DNA of 7,804 nucleotides from JBEKZQ01 sp049509675. Its GTDB lineage: Bacteria > Planctomycetota > Planctomycetia > Pirellulales > Thermoguttaceae. The notes under the pieces are model-generated. The model saw only the letters and a list, made by a program, of their open reading frames with translations. It was not told the origin of the DNA and made no database searches. Shown piece after piece: positions 1-4,742 of this stretch. How positions within the stretch are numbered: the first letter of the stretch is position 1; every line of letters starts with the position of its first letter. The position numbers and the translations under genes were made by a program. The DNA lies in NCBI GenBank assembly GCA_049509675.1, contig JBEKZQ010000305.1, positions 1 to 7,804 on the forward strand. Direction: 5' to 3'.

Positions 1-50
1 AAGCGTGGCTTCCTGAACCGTCTGCCTTTTCCAGCATCCCCTCACCCCGG

Positions 51-71
51 CCCTCTCCCGGAGGGAGAGGG
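51..71. repeat. GC-rich hairpin downstream of the MoxR gene, probable dispersed repeat
   Basis: A perfect 9-bp inverted repeat (CCCTCTCCC at 51-59 against GGGAGAGGG at 63-71) encloses a GGA triloop and is preceded by CTCACCCCGG at 41-50. It lies 20 bases beyond the stop of the minus-strand MoxR gene, so it could end or stabilise that transcript, but no T-run follows on either strand. The sequence type (CTCACCCC followed by a CCCTCTCCC palindrome) looks like a family of short intergenic palindromes that I recall from several GC-rich bacterial groups. That recollection needs a genome-wide count. Bases 1-40 show nothing else that I can support. Confidence 0.6.
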
Positions 72-90
72 GGACTGCTGAAGTTCTCCG

Positions 91-1236
91 TCAACGCTGT
101 GGCGGCGGTGGCGGAAACGAGCCTCGCGGCGACGGCGCGCCGCCGGGCGGCGGCGGCGGCGGCACGGCCGGTCCGCGGGCCGGCGGATGATGCTCGCCGC
201 GCGATGGCCGGGCCGGAAGGACTTCTCCATAGCTCGGCTCCGACACCGTCGCCAGGATCTTCTCGATTATCTGCTCCGTGTCGATCCCCTCGGCATCGGC
301 GTTGAAGTTGGTGAAAATGCGGTGCCGCAGCACCGGGTAAGCCATCGCCCGCACGTCCTCGGCCGCCACGGCGAAGCGGCCATGGATCAAGGCCCGGGCC
401 TTGGCGCCCAGGATCATGTACTGGGCCGCGCGCGGGCCGGCGCCCCAGGCCAGCCAGCGCTTGACAAAGTCGGGGCTGGGCGGCTCCTTGGGACGCGTGG
501 CCCGGGCCAGATCGACCGCGTAGTCCACCATGTGCTGGCTGGTGGGCACTTGGCGGACGAGTTGCTGGATCCACAGAATGTCCTGTCCTTGCAGCACCGG
601 TTTCACTTCCGGCCGCGTGGTCCGCGTGGTGGCCATGACGATCTCGCGTTCCTCGTTCCGCGTGGGATAACCGATGTTGATGGAAAGCATGAAGCGGTCT
701 AGTTGCGCCTCCGGCAGCGGATACGTGCCTTCCTGCTCGATCGGGTTCTGCGTGGCCATGACGAAGAACGGCTGCTCGATCTTGTAGGTATTGCCGGCCG
801 CCGTGACCTCGTATTCCTGCATGGCCTGGAGCAGGGCCGCCTGGGTTTTCGGCGGGGTACGGTTGATCTCGTCGGCCAGCACGATATTGGCGAAGACCGG
901 CCCGCGCACAAAGCGAAAATTCCGCCGCCCGGTCATGTCCTGATCGATGATTTCCGTGCCCGTAATGTCGCTGGGCATCAGGTCGGGCGTGAACTGGATG
1001 CGGCTGAAACGCATCGCCAGGGCTTGGGCCAGCGTCGACACGGTCAACGTCTTGGCCAGGCCCGGCACCCCGATGGTCAGGCAATGGCCGCGGGCGAAGG
1101 TGCAGATCAACATCTGCTCGATCATCTCTTCCTGGCCGATGATTACTTTGTGGACCTCGTGGACCAGGGCCTCGCGTGCCTGGGCGATGCGCCGCACCGC
1201 TTCTTCCGGGCTCATGGGGATAGTGCCTGCCGGCAT
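91..1236 (-). CDS. moxR: MoxR-family AAA+ ATPase with proline-rich C-terminal tail
   Basis: This 381-aa cytoplasmic AAA+ ATPase belongs to the MoxR family, whose members are thought to act as ATP-driven chaperones that mature or activate partner proteins, often VWA-domain or DUF58 proteins. Visible motifs are Walker A GVPGLAKT (56-63; the A before K is common in MoxR), Walker B LADEINR with D122/E123, sensor 1 in ATQNP (N164), an arginine finger in LDRF (R181) and a sensor-2 arginine in GPRAAQ (R269). A helical lid domain follows to about residue 335. Residues 341-381 form a low-complexity tail with six- and five-proline runs, probably disordered. The ATG at 1236 is chosen because GGAAGGAA (1244-1251) sits 7 nt upstream; the frame stays open to 1464, but that stretch is repeat DNA with no homology-like content. 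An ATG at 1215 is the other option. The usual DUF58/VWA partners would lie left of the window. The symbol is the generic family name. Confidence 0.95.
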   Translation of the reverse strand: MPAGTIPMSPEEAVRRIAQAREALVHEVHKVIIGQEEMIEQMLICTFARGHCLTIGVPGLAKTLTVSTLAQALAMRFSRIQFTPDLMPSDITGTEIIDQDMTGRRNFRFVRGPVFANIVLADEINRTPPKTQAALLQAMQEYEVTAAGNTYKIEQPFFVMATQNPIEQEGTYPLPEAQLDRFMLSINIGYPTRNEEREIVMATTRTTRPEVKPVLQGQDILWIQQLVRQVPTSQHMVDYAVDLARATRPKEPPSPDFVKRWLAWGAGPRAAQYMILGAKARALIHGRFAVAAEDVRAMAYPVLRHRIFTNFNADAEGIDTEQIIEKILATVSEPSYGEVLPARPSRGEHHPPARGPAVPPPPPPGGAPSPRGSFPPPPPQR

Positions 1237-1243
1237 GGTCGTG

Positions 1244-1251
1244 TTCCTTCC
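1244..1251 (-). promoter_or_regulatory. Ribosome binding site of the MoxR gene
   Basis: GGAAGGAA on the minus strand, 7 nt before the ATG at 1236. It decides the start against the much longer open frame that reaches back into the repeat element at 1324-1462. Confidence 0.7.
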
Positions 1252-1271
1252 ATTTTCGATCGTGTTCCTAT

Positions 1272-1300
1272 ACATTAGTGGATAGGGCGTAACGCGGCAA
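1272..1300 (-). promoter_or_regulatory. Possible sigma-70-like promoter of the MoxR gene
   Basis: On the minus strand TTGCCG (1295-1300) and TAATGT (1272-1277) are separated by exactly 17 nt and lie 36 nt before the start codon. The -35 box matches 4 of 6 consensus positions and the -10 box 3 of 6, so this is a weak prediction. A TATAGG a few bases downstream is an alternative -10. The -35 box lies inside the CGCGGC/GCCGCG hairpin at 1293-1306. Confidence 0.25.
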
Positions 1301-1306
1301 GCCGCG
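1293..1306. repeat. Small GC palindrome in the divergent spacer
   Basis: CGCGGC (1293-1298) and GCCGCG (1301-1306) form a 6-bp inverted repeat around AA, or a 5-bp stem with a CAAG loop. It overlaps the predicted -35 box of the MoxR gene and could be an operator, another short dispersed palindrome, or chance in a GC-rich spacer. Confidence 0.35.
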
Positions 1307-1323
1307 CTGGGCGTCTCCTTGCA

Positions 1324-1462
1324 GTGTGCCACTGGCTCCGCCAGTGCTTCGTGAACTTCGTGAAACGGCTGCACCCTCTTTCGATGTGCCAGTGCTAACT
1401 TCGATCCGCAGCACCAGGGAACGTTCAGGAAGACCAGAGCACTGGCAGAGCCAGTGGCACAC
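1324..1462. repeat. 139-bp inverted-repeat element with hairpin ends (MITE- or REP-like)
   Basis: The ends, 1324-1347 and 1439-1462, are 24-base inverted repeats differing at one base. Each end is itself a hairpin: CACTGGC/GCCAGTG with loop TCC (1330-1346) on the left and loop AGA (1440-1456) on the right. The single difference between the ends falls in the loop. A third, shortened copy, TGTGCCAGTGCT (1385-1396), equals the left end with its inner 12 bases removed. The interior carries no recognisable gene, although two frames run open across it. The structure suggests a non-autonomous, dispersed palindromic element inserted in the divergent spacer just before the signal peptide of the plus-strand gene. 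It could also be a regulatory structure. Copy number cannot be judged from one window. Confidence 0.7.
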
Positions 1463-3731
1463 AACCCTAGCCTCTCGTGTCCGTGCCGCCCCGCCGTGCT
1501 TCGGTTCTCTAGCCTTCGCCTTCTGCCTGGCCATCTTGCCCGGTGCGCCGCTGGGGGCCCAATCGTTCCGCCACGGCGGCGTGGAGTTCAATGCGGCGCG
1601 CTCCGTGGAAATCCCCGCCGGCAAGCCGTACACGGTCGTCGTCACTGAATTCCTGCACCACGGCGAAATCACGCCGCCGGGACACAACCTGCTCGTGGCG
1701 GCCCGCAACAACGAACTGGTTCCGCTGCGCCTGCTGCAACTGGGGCCGGGCGATTTCTGCCGCCTGGCCTTCCAAACGCTGCGCGGCCAATCGCAATACG
1801 AGATCGTCTATGGCGGACCGAGTCCCACCCAGCCGCTGCCCGCCTGGACCAATCGCGACGGACTGCTGCTGGAGACCCGGCACTACCAGGGCAGCCGGCT
1901 GGACAGCTTGGATGAGGTGCGAACGGCGTTTGCCGGGGCCGAGCCGTTCGGCGCCGATTACGTCGCGCAGGTCCACCACGGCTACAATCCGTTTGGGCCT
2001 CTGGCCGAACCATTCTTGAGCCATTACAGCGGCATTCTGAACGTGCCGGCGGCGGGGAGCTACGGCCTGATTACATCGAGCCAGGATTGCAGCTTCCTGC
2101 TGGTCGACGACAAGCTGGTCGTGGCGGCCCCGGGGCGGCACGGGCCGAGGTACAACGCCCATCCCGACTCGCGCGGCGACGCGCGGCTTGCGGCCGGCCC
2201 ACACAAGTTCGACTACTATCACGCCGCCGCCGGCGACAGCGGCGTGATGTTCGCCGCCTGGGAGGTCAATCCCGAGGGGCCGAAGCCGCAACACCCGGCC
2301 GCCATTGCGAGTGAGGTTTTCCATAATTACGCCATCGGCCACCTGCCTGCCGGCCCCGCGACCCTGCGGACCGCAAGGCTCGTGCCCGACTTCCTGGTGA
2401 AGGTTGTCGATGAGTTGCCGCTGCCGGACGACCCCGCGCCGCTAGTGGCCGTGCTGCTGCGAGACAATTCGCCCAGGGCCCTGTCGCTGGAAGGGAAAAT
2501 GCGCTGGGACTTCGGCGACGGCCAGGCGAGCGAGTTGCGGCAGGCAGATCATGTCTACCTGCACCCCGGGTTGTATACCGTGAAGCTGACCATGCAACAC
2601 AACGGCCGGAGCGTGGAAATGGTCAACCGAGTCAGCATCGAGCGGCCGCCGCTCACCCAGGCCGACAAGCAGCACACGTTGGACGAATATCTGCGGGTCA
2701 TCAAGGATTACGATCCGCGGACGTTGGATGCGGTTGCCCTGCGGCAATGGGTGCTGGCCTACGAGGCGAAGGCCGACGCGATCCAATCCCAGGCCGACAC
2801 GAGTCGCACCAGTCGCGAGGCGGACGAGAAACGGATGTCCCAACGGCGCCGCGCCGCCGTCGAGGCCGAACTGTCGGCCGGGCAATCGGCGCCGGAGGCG
2901 GCGAAATTCCTTGCCGTGGCGGTCGCGGCCGTCCGCACCGCGCTGGGGTCCGATCAATTCGTCGCCAACGGCGATGACGATCTCATGGCGCTGGCGCGGC
3001 TGGCGGGCCCCATGGCCCGGGACCGCCTGGGCGATGCGGCGGCGGCCGTCCGCATCTGGCGCGGGGCCGGCCAACGGCTCAAGAACCCCGAGTTGCGGGC
3101 CGAGTGCGAAACGGAAATGGCCGACATCGCCATCAACGACATGGTCGATACGGCCCATGCCCGGCAACTACTGGAATCGGCCGGGCGCGGTTTGAAGCAG
3201 GCAGTGCATGGGCCGGCCGCCGCGCGACTGCGGCGCATTTGGGCCGACTTCTATGCGGCCACGGGCGATGGCGCGGCCGCCCGGCGGGCCTACGGCGAGG
3301 CCGAACAACCCCTCGGCCGCGCAGGCCCTTACGCGGAAACCACCGCCCGCCGCGGCGCGCACGGACGCTCCACGGAAGAGTTTCTCAAGATCGGCCAACT
3401 CGCTCGGGCCGTCGCGGAACTCCGCGCCTGGCAGCAGGAGTCGCCGGCCGACAAGCTCAATGGGTACTGGTCGCTGCTGTATGCCCGGTACTGGACCGAG
3501 CGCAAGCAGTACGCCCAGGCCATCGCCCAGGCCGAGCAGTTGCAGACGATCAACCCCGATTCGCCCTACGTCGATCAGTTGCTCGTGCTGGCGGCGGAGT
3601 GCGAAGCGGCGCGCGGCCGGAGAGATCGGGCCCTGGCCACGCTGCACGCCCTGCTGAAGGACTACCCCGGCAGCCCGTTGGTGTCTCAGGCACGGCAAAC
3701 CATCGCCCGGTTGGAAGGGAGCAAGAAATGA
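1326..3731 (+). CDS. Secreted multidomain protein: PA14-like, PKD and TPR domains
   Basis: An 801-codon frame from the first GTG (1326); the true start is uncertain. A hydrophobic signal-peptide core lies at about residues 60-73 with likely cleavage after LGA (about 78), so the product is probably exported. Next come a beta-rich region (about 80-165), a PA14-like beta-sandwich (about 210-315; HYSGILNVPAAGSYGL, FLLVDDKLVV, LAAGPHKFDYYHA, AAWEVNPEG), a PKD domain (about 355-440; signature WDFGDG at 394-399 and YLHPGLYTVKLTM), then an alpha-helical solenoid (about 445-800) whose last part reads as TPR repeats (Y/A-rich pairs around 632-660 and 715-795). PA14 and PKD domains typically bind glycans or proteins outside the cell; TPRs bind proteins. 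No catalytic domain is seen. GTG starts at 1326, 1344, 1386 and 1392 all fall inside the repeat element and lack a clear RBS, so 50 or more residues of leader may be spurious. The stop overlaps the next ATG. Confidence 0.85.
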   Translation: MPLAPPVLRELRETAAPSFDVPVLTSIRSTRERSGRPEHWQSQWHTTLASRVRAAPPCFGSLAFAFCLAILPGAPLGAQSFRHGGVEFNAARSVEIPAGKPYTVVVTEFLHHGEITPPGHNLLVAARNNELVPLRLLQLGPGDFCRLAFQTLRGQSQYEIVYGGPSPTQPLPAWTNRDGLLLETRHYQGSRLDSLDEVRTAFAGAEPFGADYVAQVHHGYNPFGPLAEPFLSHYSGILNVPAAGSYGLITSSQDCSFLLVDDKLVVAAPGRHGPRYNAHPDSRGDARLAAGPHKFDYYHAAAGDSGVMFAAWEVNPEGPKPQHPAAIASEVFHNYAIGHLPAGPATLRTARLVPDFLVKVVDELPLPDDPAPLVAVLLRDNSPRALSLEGKMRWDFGDGQASELRQADHVYLHPGLYTVKLTMQHNGRSVEMVNRVSIERPPLTQADKQHTLDEYLRVIKDYDPRTLDAVALRQWVLAYEAKADAIQSQADTSRTSREADEKRMSQRRRAAVEAELSAGQSAPEAAKFLAVAVAAVRTALGSDQFVANGDDDLMALARLAGPMARDRLGDAAAAVRIWRGAGQRLKNPELRAECETEMADIAINDMVDTAHARQLLESAGRGLKQAVHGPAAARLRRIWADFYAATGDGAAARRAYGEAEQPLGRAGPYAETTARRGAHGRSTEEFLKIGQLARAVAELRAWQQESPADKLNGYWSLLYARYWTERKQYAQAIAQAEQLQTINPDSPYVDQLLVLAAECEAARGRRDRALATLHALLKDYPGSPLVSQARQTIARLEGSKK

Positions 3732-4615
3732 AAGAGCGGCGACCATTGGCAATAACTGTCCTGTTCTCGAAAGTAGTCATCACGCTCCGCGTGATGAATT
3801 CCATCTCGCGGAGCGAGATGAGTACGATTGTTGCGACACTGATTGATTCGCCGATCCTAACCTTGTGCTCGATTGTCGCTTGCCTTGCCCTGACGGGCGG
3901 CCCGCGCGCCGAGGCCGGCACGCTGACCGTTGACTTGGGTCCGGCCCAGGGCATCGCGCTTGTCGGGGCGATCGATCGCTGGGGGCCGGACGGCAACCCC
4001 CGGCGGCCGGTCGATGCCAAAGCCAAGATCGACGCGCCCTATGTCTATGCGGCCGCCGCGCCCGGCGCCGAGCATCGCTGGACCTTCGAACACCTGCCCG
4101 CGGGAAAGTACGACCTGGTGCTTCTGACCCGAAACCGCGTGCGCATCGAGGGCTGGCAATTCGCGCCGGTCAACGAGTTCGATCCCTGGATCGCGGCCGA
4201 GACGGTTCCGGAGGATGACGCCCGCGATTTTATCCTGGATGACGTTTCGCGGTCGCAACATTACGAGAACCGGGTCGAGCCGCTGCACCTGGCCGGCGAC
4301 AAGAAAGCGGTCCGCGTGCTGGTCATGCTTGTCCGCGATCGGCCCACCAGCTACGAGGCCGATTTTCCGGGCGCGGCCACGATCCGTCATGAGATCTGGC
4401 AATACTCCTGGAATTACGGCGGATGGCAGAAGGAGAAGCGGACGCGGGTTTTGGACCGCATCCTCTTGAAACGCGACGAGCTTCGCCAGTGGACCTGGCT
4501 GTGGGACGCGCGTCTGGGCGGCCTTGAGGTCGGCTCGCAACCGGTGACGCTCAAGTACCCATTCCCCGATGCCGCGGCCATGAAAACGGTAAAGGGCCTG
4601 CACGCAGATCAGTGA
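3728..4615 (+). CDS. Exported protein of unknown family, coupled to the PKD/TPR gene
   Basis: This 295-aa product begins with an ATG that overlaps the preceding TGA as ATGA; GGGAG (3717-3721) lies 6 nt upstream, so translational coupling is likely. The N-terminus has a basic MKERR, then about 18 residues (16-33) encoded by a palindromic repeat, then a hydrophobic stretch (about 43-57) ending in PRAEA, a good signal-peptidase site after residue 63. The mature part starts with a beta-rich region; LPAGKYDLVLLTRNRVRIEG (123-142) resembles the carboxypeptidase-regulatory or transthyretin-like fold. The C-terminal half is rich in W and R (WQYSWNYGGW 224-233; WTWLWD 255-260), and I do not recognise a family. 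ATGs at 3794 and 3818 could also start translation; the latter has GGAG 4 nt upstream. The frame is open further upstream, but that overlaps the preceding gene. Operon position suggests it works with the PKD/TPR protein. Confidence 0.85.
   Translation: MKERRPLAITVLFSKVVITLRVMNSISRSEMSTIVATLIDSPILTLCSIVACLALTGGPRAEAGTLTVDLGPAQGIALVGAIDRWGPDGNPRRPVDAKAKIDAPYVYAAAAPGAEHRWTFEHLPAGKYDLVLLTRNRVRIEGWQFAPVNEFDPWIAAETVPEDDARDFILDDVSRSQHYENRVEPLHLAGDKKAVRVLVMLVRDRPTSYEADFPGAATIRHEIWQYSWNYGGWQKEKRTRVLDRILLKRDELRQWTWLWDARLGGLEVGSQPVTLKYPFPDAAAMKTVKGLHADQ
3773..3825. repeat. Double-hairpin palindromic repeat inside a signal-peptide coding region
   Basis: Two adjacent perfect hairpins: TCATCACGC/GCGTGATGA (3777-3785 with 3789-3797, loop TCC) and CATCTCGC/GCGAGATG (3802-3809 with 3813-3820, loop GGA). 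The second is an inverted copy of the first, and the pair is centred on GAATTC (3796-3801), so the whole block can also fold as one long imperfect palindrome. The two mismatches of the long fold (3782 with 3816, and 3792 with 3806) are exactly the bases that pair within each short hairpin. The block is about 18 codons long and keeps the host gene's frame. Confidence 0.75.
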
Positions 4616-4676
4616 AACGGGGTGGGGCAAACTCGGCCAGGAACCGTCAGGTCTTCAGCGACACGCCTGTTACTGG

Positions 4677-4705
4677 TTGACCTGTCGCCATGCGTCCTGT
4701 AGATA
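4677..4705 (+). promoter_or_regulatory. Possible promoter before the beta-propeller gene
   Basis: In the 127-base spacer 4616-4742, TTGACC (4677-4682) and TAGATA (4700-4705) are 17 nt apart. The -35 box is good (5 of 6), the -10 box poor (3 of 6). The spacer also holds GCGACA (4658-4663) paired with TGTCGC (4683-4688), a 6-bp inverted repeat straddling the -35 box that could be an operator or chance. The boxes suggest the propeller gene may be expressed apart from the two genes upstream. No terminator is visible after 4615. Confidence 0.35.
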
Positions 4706-4742
4706 TGTTGCAAGCGACTTGTCAGATTGCCGGAGGCTTGCC

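Noticed and set aside
1..37. Possible start of a next minus-strand gene (ATG at 37-35 after GGTGAGGGG)
   Set aside because: Only about 12 codons are in the window and the apparent RBS is part of the repeat flank, so it cannot be supported.
1324..1462. CRISPR array
   Set aside because: The copies are inverted and irregularly spaced and include a truncated one; there are no regular direct repeats with spacers and no cas gene.
1237..1464. Extension of the MoxR protein upstream to 1464
   Set aside because: It would translate the repeat element and spacer; the RBS at 1244-1251 and the typical MoxR N-terminus fit the start at 1236.
1509..2342. Long minus-strand frame of 277 codons opposite the PKD/TPR gene
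   Set aside because: It is antisense to a gene with recognisable PA14-like domains; its translation lacks any motif and is rich in R, G, V and A, as GC-rich shadow frames are.
2442..3167. Minus-strand frame of 241 codons
   Set aside because: Shadow of the PKD/TPR coding strand; no domain, RBS or signal peptide supports it.
3104..3727. N-terminal extension of the gene starting at 3728
   Set aside because: The upstream part overlaps the PKD/TPR gene in another frame and is arginine-rich nonsense, while 3728 has a good RBS and an ATGA junction.
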